Shown: positions 36,850-45,847 of the stretch, in pieces
How positions within the stretch are numbered: the first letter of the stretch is position 1
Layout of the letters: the number at the start of each line of letters is the position of its first letter
Assembly: GCA_016711225.1 (NCBI GenBank)
Contig: JADJTK010000005.1
Span: 59,964 to 123,963, forward strand
From: Opitutaceae bacterium
GTDB lineage: Bacteria > Verrucomicrobiota > Verrucomicrobiia > Opitutales > Opitutaceae
DNA: 64,000 nucleotides
Reading direction: 5' to 3'
Made by a program: the position numbers and the translations under genes
Notes under the pieces: model-generated
The model's database searches: none
What the model was told of the DNA's origin: nothing
Seen by the model: only the letters and a program-made list of their open reading frames with translations

Positions 36850-38832
36850 ATGAGCCTCTTCAACAAACGCCCGAAGAAATCCTCCGCCACCCCGAGCACG
36901 CCGCCCCCCGCCGCTCCCGCGGCTGCCGCCTCCCCGGCGGCCAGCACCCCGGCACCCGCCTCCGACCCCTCCAAGGACCCGAACATGATCCGGGGCTTCG
37001 ACGCCTTCGGACGCGAGGTGTACATCACCCGCCAACAGTGGCGCGAGACCATCCTGCCCTCGCACCTCCAGAAGGTGTGGGAAAACCCCGACCAGCTCTT
37101 CGTCACCATTCAGCAGTCGCTCAACGAGCGCTTCGCCGAGGAGATGATCGCCCCCGCCGAGCACCTCGCCGAAATCGACCCCAACCACGAACGCGGTGCC
37201 ATCGTGCTCTCGGTCGTCTACGGCCTGAACAACCGCATTGAGGAGGCCGAGCAAACCTTGCTCCGCTTCATCGAGGTCCATGGCGAAACCAGCCAGGCCC
37301 TCTCCAATCTCGCCAAGGCGCAAGCCTCCCGCGGCAACCTCGAGCAGGGACTCGCCACCCTCTGGCACGCACTCGAGCTCGACCCGAACCAGGAAAACGG
37401 CTTCGGCTGGTATCTCGCAGCCCACCACGAAAAGGGCGGCGATGCCGCCGCCCACGAGGCGCTGCTGCGCATCGCCACCTTGCCCGCCAGCTGGCGGGCC
37501 CGGCTCTGGCTCGCCCGCCAAGCCCTCTCCATCAAGGACCCCGCCGCCGCCGTTGCCCATTTCCAGGACGCCCTGGAGATGGCCGGCCAGCCGGTGCCCG
37601 CCGAGCTGCTCGTGCAGATGAGCGGCGATCTCGGCCAGGCCGGGCACCTCACCGAACTCGTCCAACTCACCGCCGCGCATTTCAACGCCGCCGTGCACGG
37701 CCCCGATGTCGGAGGCAACCTGATGCGGGCCCACCTCGGCCTAGGCGCCGCGGCCCCGGCTCGCGCCGTCCTCACCCAGCTCGAGGCCCAGAAACGTCCG
37801 GAGTGGCAGCAGCCCATCGCGTACTGGAATGCCGAGCTCGCCAAGGCCGAGTTCGTCGCCGGCGCCTCCACGGAGCCCCCCACCCTCAAAATCCTGGTCG
37901 GCGACGGCCCGGTGTGGTTGCCCTCCCGCTCCCTGGCCCACGAACTCGTCCCGGTCGCCGCCGCCACACCCATCGCCTTTATCGGCGGCACCGCCGCCCT
38001 GCCCAACGCCGACGACCGCCCGGTCGTCCAGCTCAGCGACTTGCCCGGCCGCGTTTGCCGAGCCCTGCCGCTCTTCTTCGCCGAACAGGTGCGCTTCAGC
38101 ACCCTCACCCCGGTGTGCCCCCTCTCGCCCTGGCTGCAGGGTAGCCATCCGGCCTGGGCCCTGGGCAAGGCGCCCTGGAGCCCCCAGGAGGCAGCCAACT
38201 TCGCGCGCAGTTGCGCCCCACAGGCCGAGTACGTCGTTGTCACCCACCTGGTGGCGACCGCCGAGCCGTGGCGCCTGGAGCTAGCCCTGATCCGCACCAG
38301 CGATGCGGTCTGCCTCGCCGCCAAGGGCGTCGAAGTGCCGCTGGAAAACCCCGAGCCTTCCCTGCGCCGGCTCTCCACCGAGCTACTGCAATTGCTTGTC
38401 CGGCACACCGAGCGCTCCATCGTACGCGCTGCGCCCGTCTACAGCGTGCCCACCGGCCCCGCCTTCAAGTCCTACCTGCTCGGGCTGGAGCAACTGCTCT
38501 CGATCAACTTCGGCTCCTTGACCCCCGCCCATGCGCATTTCCTGGGCGGAGACCGCGAGATGCTCGATGGCTACCTCAAGTTCTGCCTCGCCCTGCCCGA
38601 GAACGTCGTGGTGCGTCTCCTGTTCTTGCAGGCATTGGCGGCCCTCAAGGAGGTGCGACCGGATTCGGTCGCCCTGTTCCGCGAGCGCGCCTTCTTGCTG
38701 CAGGAGCAGAAACCGCTGCCCGCGCCGGCCCAGGGCGTCGTGCTGCGCCTGTTGGCCGCCGTGTACCCGGAAGGTCGCGGCACGGCGACGCCGACCCGGA
38801 TGCCGCCGCCCCCCGGGCGCGCCTCCCGCTGA
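36850..38832 (+). CDS. TPR-like protein of unknown function
   Basis: A 660-residue protein, not recognised as a named family. A basic N terminus (MSLFNKRPKKSS) and an Ala/Pro-rich stretch to residue 45 precede RGFDAFGREVYITRQQWRE. From about 100 to 320 it has helical repeats of TPR type (RGNLEQGLATLWHALELDPN, KDPAAAVAHFQDALEMAGQ). The C-terminal half has no obvious repeats; it includes PVVQLSDLPGRVCRALPLFF and two long amphipathic helices. There is no signal peptide, so it is probably cytoplasmic, perhaps a scaffold. Similar FGREVYITRQQW proteins occur in Opitutaceae as far as I recall; that is memory, not a search. Confidence 0.6.
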   Translation: MSLFNKRPKKSSATPSTPPPAAPAAAASPAASTPAPASDPSKDPNMIRGFDAFGREVYITRQQWRETILPSHLQKVWENPDQLFVTIQQSLNERFAEEMIAPAEHLAEIDPNHERGAIVLSVVYGLNNRIEEAEQTLLRFIEVHGETSQALSNLAKAQASRGNLEQGLATLWHALELDPNQENGFGWYLAAHHEKGGDAAAHEALLRIATLPASWRARLWLARQALSIKDPAAAVAHFQDALEMAGQPVPAELLVQMSGDLGQAGHLTELVQLTAAHFNAAVHGPDVGGNLMRAHLGLGAAAPARAVLTQLEAQKRPEWQQPIAYWNAELAKAEFVAGASTEPPTLKILVGDGPVWLPSRSLAHELVPVAAATPIAFIGGTAALPNADDRPVVQLSDLPGRVCRALPLFFAEQVRFSTLTPVCPLSPWLQGSHPAWALGKAPWSPQEAANFARSCAPQAEYVVVTHLVATAEPWRLELALIRTSDAVCLAAKGVEVPLENPEPSLRRLSTELLQLLVRHTERSIVRAAPVYSVPTGPAFKSYLLGLEQLLSINFGSLTPAHAHFLGGDREMLDGYLKFCLALPENVVVRLLFLQALAALKEVRPDSVALFRERAFLLQEQKPLPAPAQGVVLRLLAAVYPEGRGTATPTRMPPPPGRASR

Positions 38833-38842
38833 AGCATCCTCA

Positions 38843-38870
38843 GAGGGGGCCCGCCCTGGCGAGCCCCCTC
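38843..38870. terminator. strong hairpin between convergent genes
   Basis: Arms GAGGGGGC and GCCCCCTC enclose a further CGCC/GGCG pairing. It lies in the 63-base gap between the stop codons of the TPR-like gene and the Sel1 gene, so it can serve as a bidirectional terminator. U-tracts are weak on both strands. Confidence 0.5.
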
Positions 38871-38895
38871 GTTGGTAGGCCCCGTCACCGCCGCC

Positions 38896-40089
38896 TCACT
38901 TTGGGGCAGTGGTGATCGCGTCCAGGAGTTCCTTGCTCCGCTGCTGCGCGGCAGTTGCCAGGCCCGGCCCAAGCCGGCCCTCGAGCAAGTCACGCCCCTT
39001 GATGAATTCCGCATTCCCGCTCGCCGCCGCGAGATGCAGCCAGGCCAGCCCGGTGATTTCATCCTTCGTCGCCGCTTCGCCGTCGGCCAACAGCAATCCA
39101 AGATTGAACTGAGCCGGATGATAGCCCTGATCCGCAGCTTTCCGATACCACCGCAAGGCTTCGGCCGGGTCCCGCGGCACACCGCCGCCACTGGCATAGG
39201 CGAAACCGAGATTGTGCTGCGACTGTGCGTCGCCCTGTTCGGCCGCGCGCCGAATCCATCGCACGGCTTCGGTGCGGTCCTGCGGCACCCCGTCGCCGCG
39301 CTCATACATCGAGGCGAGGATGGTCTGGGCCTGCAACTCGCCCATCTCGGCGGCTCCACGATACCACTTCGCGGCCTCCACCGGGTCGCGCATGGCGCCG
39401 GTGGAAAACAGGGCGGCCAGATTCCCCTGGGCCTGAGGATCGCCCTGTTCGGCCGCTAAGCGGAGCCAGTGTACCGCTTCCTTCTGATCCTGCGTGATCC
39501 CGGTCCCGTTCGCGTAGGCCAGTCCGAGATTGTTCTGGGCCGAGGCGAGGCCCTGATCCGCGGCTTTCCGATACCACCGCACCGCTTCACTGCGGTCCTG
39601 CCCGGTCCCGGATCCTTCCCAACACATGACGCCGAGATCGAACTGGGCCTGCGCGTGGCCCTGCTCGGCCGCCCGCCGCCACCACCACACCGCCGCGGTG
39701 CGATCCTGGGCGACGCCGGTGCCGGAGGAGTACGCCAGGCCGAGCTTGAATTGGGCCCGGTCGGCCCCCTGCTCCGCTGCGCGCCGCCACCAACGCACCG
39801 CTTGCTCGGGATCCATCGCAACGCCATCGCCTTCGGCAAAGAGGATCCCGAGATTGTACTGCGCCTGGATCTGGCCTTGGTCGGCGGCTCTCCGCAACCA
39901 CTGCACCGCCTCGCCCGGGTTGGCTGCGACCCCGCGCCCGAGCAAATACACCAGGCCGAGCCCGGCCTGCGCGCCGGCGGCACCACCGGTGGCCCTGGTC
40001 CGCAGCTCCTCGACCGGGGCAGCGGCCACCACCGTGAGCGCCTGCACCAGCAGGCTCGTGAGAAAGAGACGGAGAGGGGTTTGCTTCAT
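38896..40089 (-). CDS. exported Sel1-repeat protein
   Basis: A 397-residue protein with a signal peptide (LRLFLTSLLVQALTVVAAA) and nine consecutive Sel1-like repeats of about 36 residues from residue 40 to about 365. A typical unit reads QAQFDLGVMCWEGSGTGQD then RSEAVRWYRKAADQG. Repeat 6 is shortened (FSTGAMRDPVEAAKW). Sel1 repeats form alpha-solenoids that bind other proteins. It is probably periplasmic or on the surface. The repeats are similar at DNA level (AGGCCGAG-type blocks), so recombination between them could change their number. I use the ATG at 40089. Confidence 0.85.
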   Translation of the reverse strand: MKQTPLRLFLTSLLVQALTVVAAAPVEELRTRATGGAAGAQAGLGLVYLLGRGVAANPGEAVQWLRRAADQGQIQAQYNLGILFAEGDGVAMDPEQAVRWWRRAAEQGADRAQFKLGLAYSSGTGVAQDRTAAVWWWRRAAEQGHAQAQFDLGVMCWEGSGTGQDRSEAVRWYRKAADQGLASAQNNLGLAYANGTGITQDQKEAVHWLRLAAEQGDPQAQGNLAALFSTGAMRDPVEAAKWYRGAAEMGELQAQTILASMYERGDGVPQDRTEAVRWIRRAAEQGDAQSQHNLGFAYASGGGVPRDPAEALRWYRKAADQGYHPAQFNLGLLLADGEAATKDEITGLAWLHLAAASGNAEFIKGRDLLEGRLGPGLATAAQQRSKELLDAITTAPK

Positions 40090-40309
40090 CGTGGGCGGGT
40101 TTGCGCATACAACCGGACCTGGGAGCGGCCCGACAACCATCGTGCCACTACTCGTCGTCTATCCGGCTGATGGATTCAAGACTCTTTCCCACCGGGGCGC
40201 ACACCGCGCCCCGGTGCGCCCGTGGAGCGGCGACGGCCCACCGCAAGTTTTGCCGTGCCCCTTCGCCCCGCCCGTGGTCAACTCCAGGCGTCCCGCGGGA
40301 CGCCCCTCC

Positions 40310-41431
40310 ATGGGCGCCAATGTCACCGAACTGCAGGCATTGCTGGTGCTCAATGCACTGCCCAACATCGGGCCCATCACCACAAACCGGTTGCTCGACA
40401 CCCTCGGCGGCGACCCGCGCCGCATCTTCACCGCCGACAACCGCACCCTCCAGTCCGCGCGGGGCGTGGGCCCGGTCATCATCGATACGATCCGCGGCTG
40501 GGAGCAGCGCTTCGATCTCGCCCGCGAGGAAGCCCGCCTCGCCCAAGCGGGCGCCGAGTTCATCCCGGCCCGCGATCCCCGCTACCCCACCGCCCTGCGC
40601 GAGATCCACGACCCACCCATCGGCCTCTACCAGAAGGGCAACTACCGCTGGAACCGTCCCGCCATCGCCATTGTCGGCAGCCGGCGCACGACCCTCTACG
40701 GACAGGCCGTCGCAAAACGTTTCGCCGGTGAACTGGCCCGCTCCGGCTTTTGCATCGTCAGCGGGCTGGCCCGTGGAATCGACTCGGCCGCGCACGAGGG
40801 CGCGCTCGAGGCCGGCGGGGCCACCGCCGCCGTGCTGGGCAACGGCATCGACATCATCTACCCGCCGGAGAACCTCGAGTTGTATCGCCGGGTCGAAGCC
40901 GGCGGGGCGGTCGTAACCGAGTTCCCCTTCGGCCGCCGGGCGGACCGACAGAGCTTTGCCATGCGCAACCGCATCATCTCCGGCCTGTGCGCCGCGGTCG
41001 TCGTGGTGGAAAGCGACGTCAGCGGCGGCTCGATGATCACCGCCAAATTCGCTGGCGAGCAGGGCCGCACCGTGTTCGCCGTACCCGGACGCATCGACCA
41101 ATCCACCAGCGCCGGCTGCCATCAGCTCATCCGCGACGGCGCCATGCTCTGCACCAGCACCGACGATATCCTCGAAGAGCTCAACGCGCTCCCCGGCTTC
41201 CGCCTCGCCGCCGATGGCAGCGCCGTCGCCACCGCGAAGCCCAAACCCGAACTCACCGCAGCCGAAGCGACGATCTACGCCTGCTTCACCGGGGGCGCGA
41301 TCCTCACACTCGACGATCTCGCCGAGCACACCGCCCTGCCCTACGCCGAGCTCGCCCCGGCGCTCATGATGCTCGAACTCAAAAAGCTCGTCCTGCGCCG
41401 CATCGACGGCACCTACGAGGCACGGGCGTGA
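40310..41431 (+). CDS. dprA: DNA processing protein DprA
   Basis: DprA protects incoming single-stranded DNA and loads RecA during natural transformation. 373 residues: an N-terminal helix-hairpin-helix/SAM-like part (LNALPNIGPITTNRLLDTLGG), the Rossmann-like core with AIVGSRRTTLYGQAVAKRFA, FCIVSGLARGIDSAAHEGAL, AVLGNGIDIIYPPENLEL, RNRIISGLCAAVVVVES and FAVPGRIDQSTSAGCHQLI, and a C-terminal winged helix (LDDLAEHTALPYAELAPAL). All core motifs are intact. I start at the ATG at 40310. A 220-base gap separates it from the divergent Sel1 gene. Confidence 0.94.
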   Translation: MGANVTELQALLVLNALPNIGPITTNRLLDTLGGDPRRIFTADNRTLQSARGVGPVIIDTIRGWEQRFDLAREEARLAQAGAEFIPARDPRYPTALREIHDPPIGLYQKGNYRWNRPAIAIVGSRRTTLYGQAVAKRFAGELARSGFCIVSGLARGIDSAAHEGALEAGGATAAVLGNGIDIIYPPENLELYRRVEAGGAVVTEFPFGRRADRQSFAMRNRIISGLCAAVVVVESDVSGGSMITAKFAGEQGRTVFAVPGRIDQSTSAGCHQLIRDGAMLCTSTDDILEELNALPGFRLAADGSAVATAKPKPELTAAEATIYACFTGGAILTLDDLAEHTALPYAELAPALMMLELKKLVLRRIDGTYEARA

Positions 41432-41485
41432 AAACCTGAAGTATTCACTCCGCCCGCGGGATTTCACCGGCCAACCCACCCCCAA

Positions 41486-42049
41486 ATGAACCGCTCCGAC
41501 TTCCTCCGCAGTTCCAGTGGTCTCGCTTGCGCCGCTTGTGCGGCCACCATCCTCGGGTCCTCCTCGGCCGCCGCCACCGAGGAGAGCTCAACGCTTCAGG
41601 GCCAACTCGACCAGGCCAAGGGCGAGTCCGCCTTCACCAACAACTGGCTGAGTGATCTCTTCGACGCCATCGAGTCCGAGGTCGACCGCCCCACCCAGGA
41701 GCGCCTCCTCGAAGCCTGCGGCCGTGGCTGCTACCGTCGCCACAAGTTCAAACAGGACATCGCCACCGAGGGTAGCGGCGATCTCGACAAGCTCCTCGCC
41801 GCCTACCGGAAGAACTTCGGTGTCGAACGCGTGGGCGACACCGTCCACATCCGCTACGGCGGAGGGAAGTGCTTCTGCCCGGCCGCGAAGAACCGCCCGC
41901 CGCGGACCAACGACGTGCAATGTGAATGCACGAAGGCCACGCACCTGATGGTCTTCGAGACGGCCCTCGGCCGGAAGTTCAAGGGCGAGATCGTCGAGTC
42001 GGTGCGCCGTGGTGGCAGCAATTGCCACATTGCGATCCACCTGAGCTGA
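41486..42049 (+). CDS. exported cysteine-rich protein of unknown function
   Basis: A 187-residue protein. The N terminus (MNRSDFLRSSSG, then a small hydrophobic run with AACAATILGSSSAAA) looks like a Sec or weak Tat-like signal. The mature part has at least seven Cys: EACGRGCYRRH, GGGKCFCPAAK, DVQCECTKATH and GGSNCHIAIHL. The CxC, CxxxC and Cys-His spacing suggests metal or Fe-S binding or a redox role. It resembles a small conserved family of Cys-rich proteins (DUF6144-like), but I cannot name it with confidence. It follows dprA by 54 bases. Confidence 0.6.
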   Translation: MNRSDFLRSSSGLACAACAATILGSSSAAATEESSTLQGQLDQAKGESAFTNNWLSDLFDAIESEVDRPTQERLLEACGRGCYRRHKFKQDIATEGSGDLDKLLAAYRKNFGVERVGDTVHIRYGGGKCFCPAAKNRPPRTNDVQCECTKATHLMVFETALGRKFKGEIVESVRRGGSNCHIAIHLS

Positions 42050-42063
42050 GCGCTACCACCTGC

Positions 42064-42113
42064 GGCAGGCACGGAGGCCTGCCCTACCTATGGCGCAGGC
42101 GTCCCTGCCTGCG
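42064..42113. repeat. double-hairpin palindromic element between convergent genes
   Basis: Two adjacent hairpins: GGCAGGC/GCCTGCC at 42064-42083 and CGCAGGC/GCCTGCG at 42094-42113, each with a six-base loop. Shares its arms with the element at 19731-19746. It lies between the stops of the Cys-rich gene and tex and could act as a bidirectional terminator as well as being a mobile palindrome. Confidence 0.55.
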
Positions 42114-42142
42114 AAGGCAACGCCCGGGGGCTGATCGCCTGC

Positions 42143-44494
42143 TCACTTCTTCTTGTTCAGCGCCGAGCTGAACCAGTCGCCGGTGAGCGACTGTGGCGCG
42201 GCCGGCCGGGGCGGAGCGGCCGCCGGACGCGGGCCACCGAAACCGCCCGGACGCCCGCCGCCGGGGCTCGTACGCGCCGCCCCGGGGGCACCCGACGGAT
42301 CCCGGGGACCGATCTGCGGATTGCTGCGCATCGAGAGGGCGATGCGGTTACGCGGTAGGTCGACTTCGGTGACAGTGACCATCACCTTCTGCTGCGGCTT
42401 CACCACCTCCGCCGGATCCTTCACAAAGGTGTCGGCCAGCTGCGACACGTGGACGAGGCCGTCCTGGTGCACGCCGATGTCCACGAACGCCCCGAACGCG
42501 GTCACGTTGGTGACGATACCGGGCAGCTTCATGCCCGGCTTGAGATCTTCGGGCTTGTGCACGCCCTCGGAGAAGCTGAACGCCTCGAACTGTTTGCGGG
42601 GATCGCGGCCGGGCTTGGCCAGCTCCGTCATGATGTCCTTGAGGGTGGGCAGACCCACCTTCTCGGTGACGTAGCTCTCCAGCTTGATCTTCGCGCGCAG
42701 GGCGCCGTCGCGCACCAAGTCGGCCACCGTCTTGCCCAGATCGGCGGCCATCTTCTCAACGATGGCGTAGCTCTCCGGATGCACCGCGGAGGCGTCGAGC
42801 GGATTGACGGCGTCGCGGATGCGCAGGAAGCCGGCGGCCTGTTCAAAGGCCTTCGGCCCCAGGCGCGGCACCTCCAGCAGCTCGGCGCGCGACTTGAAGG
42901 CGCCCTGCTCGTTGCGCCGGGCGACGATGGCGGCGGCGGTGGCGCTATTGAGACCGGACACGTAGCTGAGCAGCTGCTTCGAGGCGGTGTTCACCTCCAC
43001 GCCCACGCCGTTCACGCTGGAGATCACGGTGTCGTCGAGCGACCGCTTCAGGGCGGGCTGGTCGACGTCGTGCTGATACTGGCCCACGCCGATCGACTTC
43101 GGGTCGAGCTTCACCAACTCGGCCAACGGATCCATCAACCGGCGACCAATCGACACGGCGCCGCGCACGGTCAAATCGTGGTCGGGGAACTCCTCGCGGG
43201 CCACGTCGCTGGCCGAGTAAATCGAGGCGCCCGACTCGTTGACCATGACGACGGCGATCTGCGTGGGCAGGCCGCAGGCGCGCACGAAGGCCTCGGTCTC
43301 ACGGCCGGCGGTTCCGTTGCCGATGGCGATGGCCTCGATCTGGAAGAGTTTGATGAAGCCCAAGAGCTTCTCCTTGGCCTCGAGGGTGTGCCGGTCGGGA
43401 TAGATGACGTCGTTGTGCAGCAGCTTGCCCTGGCGATCGAGCATCACGACCTTGCAGCCGGTGCGGAAGCCCGGGTCGATCGCGAGCACGGCCTTCTGGC
43501 CCAGCGGCGAGGACAGCAGCAACTCGCGCAAATTGTCGGCGAAAACCTTGATGCCCGCCTCGTCGGCGCGCTTCTTGGACTCCATGCGCATCTCGCCTTC
43601 CATGGCGGGCGAAAGCAGGCGCTTGTAGGCGTCGGCCACGGCCAAGCGCACCTGGGCGGTGCAGCTACCGGTACCGGTGGCATACAGGCGCTCGAGCTCG
43701 GCGACGGCGAGCAACTCATCGGCGATCTGGATGCGCATGATGAGGAAGCCTTCCTTCTCACCCCGGCGCATCGCCAGCACGCGGTGCGAGGGCGCCTTGG
43801 CCAGCGGCTCACTCCATTCGAAGTAGTCCTTGAATTTCGCGGCCTCGACCTCCTTGCCGATGATGACCTTGGAGGAGATCGTCGACTGCGCCCGGTAGAG
43901 CCCGCGCAGCTTCTCACGCGAGGCGGCGTCGTCGCTCATGCGCTCGGCGAGGATGTCGCGGGCCCCGGCCAGGGCCTCGGCGGCGGTCTCGATCTTCGCC
44001 TTCACGTTCTTGCCGTCGTCGGCGGTGTACTCGCGGCCCACGTATTCCAGGGCGGCGGCGTTGGCGTCGGTCGCGGCGTCCTGCGCCCAGATCAGCTCGG
44101 AGAGCGGCTCCAGCCCCTTCTCCTTGGCGATGGTGGCGCGGGTACGTTTCTTCGGCCGATACGGGAGATAGAGGTCCTCGAGCTTCGTGAGCGTCTCGGC
44201 GACGGCCAGGGCCTTGTCGAGCTCAGGCGTGAGGAGGTTGCGCTCCTTGAGCGAGGAGACGATGGCGGCGCGGCGCTCGTCCACGGCCTTCATCTGCTCC
44301 AGGCGATCGCGCACGGCGGTGACCTGCACCTCATCCATCGTGCCGGTGGCCTCCTTACGGTAACGGGCGATGAACGGCACCGTCGCCCCCTCCGCAAAAA
44401 GCTGCGCCGTCGCGGCGACCTGGAAAACTTTGAGATTCAGCTCCTGCGCGATGCGGAGCACGTGATCGGGGTTGGGCTGAGCCACGGTGGACAT
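42143..44494 (-). CDS. tex: Tex family RNA-binding transcription accessory protein
   Basis: A 783-residue Tex protein, which binds nucleic acid and the transcription machinery and affects growth and stress tolerance. Domains: N-terminal helical region with VPFIARYRKEATGTMDEVQ, a YqgF-like fold (VLAIDPGFRTGCKVVMLD), helix-hairpin-helix motifs (SYVSGLNSATAAAIVARRNE, VPRLGPKAFEQAAGFLRI) and a C-terminal S1 domain (LPGIVTNVTAFGAFVDIGV, DGLVHVSQLADTFV). A Gly/Pro/Arg-rich tail of about 45 residues after S1 is an addition seen in some lineages and probably adds RNA binding. Confidence 0.95.
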   Translation of the reverse strand: MSTVAQPNPDHVLRIAQELNLKVFQVAATAQLFAEGATVPFIARYRKEATGTMDEVQVTAVRDRLEQMKAVDERRAAIVSSLKERNLLTPELDKALAVAETLTKLEDLYLPYRPKKRTRATIAKEKGLEPLSELIWAQDAATDANAAALEYVGREYTADDGKNVKAKIETAAEALAGARDILAERMSDDAASREKLRGLYRAQSTISSKVIIGKEVEAAKFKDYFEWSEPLAKAPSHRVLAMRRGEKEGFLIMRIQIADELLAVAELERLYATGTGSCTAQVRLAVADAYKRLLSPAMEGEMRMESKKRADEAGIKVFADNLRELLLSSPLGQKAVLAIDPGFRTGCKVVMLDRQGKLLHNDVIYPDRHTLEAKEKLLGFIKLFQIEAIAIGNGTAGRETEAFVRACGLPTQIAVVMVNESGASIYSASDVAREEFPDHDLTVRGAVSIGRRLMDPLAELVKLDPKSIGVGQYQHDVDQPALKRSLDDTVISSVNGVGVEVNTASKQLLSYVSGLNSATAAAIVARRNEQGAFKSRAELLEVPRLGPKAFEQAAGFLRIRDAVNPLDASAVHPESYAIVEKMAADLGKTVADLVRDGALRAKIKLESYVTEKVGLPTLKDIMTELAKPGRDPRKQFEAFSFSEGVHKPEDLKPGMKLPGIVTNVTAFGAFVDIGVHQDGLVHVSQLADTFVKDPAEVVKPQQKVMVTVTEVDLPRNRIALSMRSNPQIGPRDPSGAPGAARTSPGGGRPGGFGGPRPAAAPPRPAAPQSLTGDWFSSALNKKK

Positions 44495-44632
44495 GCGATG
44501 GGAAAGCCCGCGAGTGCATCGTCGCGCGCCGGCCGTGCAAGGGCTATTTCAGCCTCTCGTCGACGCGCGCAAGATTGACGCCCGCGGCGTCTTGCGCTGG
44601 CGGATCTCCCACCCCGGCGCCGCTCCCTGCGC

Positions 44633-45775
44633 TCACTGCCGATCCACGCGCCAAAACAGCCACAGACCCAGCCCGACAAACAACCCGATCGGGCTCCACA
44701 GCAGGAGGTCGGGCCGCAGGTCCGGCTTCTTCTGTAGCCAGTCGATCATGATCAGCAGAAAGTAGAACCCCAGGGCCAGCAGCAGGGCCAGGCCGAGGTT
44801 GGCCGATGACTCCTTGCGCTGCATCTTGATCCCCAGCGGCACGCCCACAAAGGCGAAGGCGAGCACGGAGGCGGCGAGCGTAAACTGTTTCTGAATAAAG
44901 TAGCGGATCGGCCCGGCCTCGAGTTCCAACGCGGCCGCCGAGCGCTTCTCCGGGTTGGCCGCCAGCTTCTCGAGCTCGGTGCTCAGTTCCTCGTAGGTGA
45001 GCAACGAAAGCTTCCGGCGAAACGTGCTCTTGCCGATCAGGGTGGAGAGCGGCAGCGGGATACGCCGCCACTCCGCAAATTGGATCAGCCGCAGATCCTT
45101 GGTGAAATCGGCCGGCTCGGTGGAATCGCGCACTTCGAGCATGCCCCGATACGGGGTGATGAGCAGCTCCGACTTCTGGTCGTCAAACTCCACCAGCCCG
45201 CTCTCCGCACGCAGGAAGCCTTTCACACGGTTCTTCTCGTCGAGATTCCAGATGGAGAGGTCGCGCACCTGGGTACCCTCCTTGAACGCCACGTAGATGA
45301 CATAACCAGGAAAAGTCCGGACAAACTCCTGCGGTACGATGAAACTGAGCGGATTGGTGCGCACGGCATCGGCCAGCGCCAGGCGATAGCCGCTCATCGC
45401 TTTCGGCCCGAGCTGGCAATTGAACCACAGCGAGGTCCCCGCCCCCAGCACCGCCAGCAGGAAGATCGGCCGTGCGATGCGCACCAGCCCCCAGCCCGCC
45501 GCCCGCATCGCCGTGATCTCCTGCTGCGCCGAAAGGCGGCCGAGCACCAGGAGAATGCCGGTGAGGATACCCAACGGCAGCGCGTAGGAGACCACGTAGG
45601 GCACCAGCATCACCGTCAGCCGGAAAAACGTTATCAGGTCGATCTGCTCGGAGGCCACCGCCTTGAGCAGATCCTTCACCACGTTGCCCACCAACAGCAC
45701 AAACGCGCACACCCCGACGGCAGCCAGCGAGGAGAACAACACGTTGCGGAAGATGTAGCGGTCGAGGGTGGTCAC
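44633..45775 (-). CDS. LptF/LptG family permease (YjgP/YjgQ)
   Basis: A 380-residue inner-membrane protein of the lipopolysaccharide transport complex LptB2FG. Three helices at each end (for example GVCAFVLLVGNVVKDLL and LGLALLLALGFYFLLIMI) flank a periplasmic beta-jellyroll domain (about 105-265). The family motif SYALPLGILTGILLVLGRLSAQQE, quoted here as ALPLGILTGILLVLGRLS, is clear. A GTG at 45775 starts MTTLDRYIFRNVL; the open frame beyond it runs antisense to rlmN. Only one of the two paralogues is in the window, so F or G cannot be decided. Confidence 0.88.
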   Translation of the reverse strand: MTTLDRYIFRNVLFSSLAAVGVCAFVLLVGNVVKDLLKAVASEQIDLITFFRLTVMLVPYVVSYALPLGILTGILLVLGRLSAQQEITAMRAAGWGLVRIARPIFLLAVLGAGTSLWFNCQLGPKAMSGYRLALADAVRTNPLSFIVPQEFVRTFPGYVIYVAFKEGTQVRDLSIWNLDEKNRVKGFLRAESGLVEFDDQKSELLITPYRGMLEVRDSTEPADFTKDLRLIQFAEWRRIPLPLSTLIGKSTFRRKLSLLTYEELSTELEKLAANPEKRSAAALELEAGPIRYFIQKQFTLAASVLAFAFVGVPLGIKMQRKESSANLGLALLLALGFYFLLIMIDWLQKKPDLRPDLLLWSPIGLFVGLGLWLFWRVDRQ

Positions 45776-45847
45776 GCCGGGCACTTGCTTGCGGGCAAGC
45801 TTGCGGGCTGGCAAACCATCTGTTCGCGTGCCCCGACCGCCGCCCAA

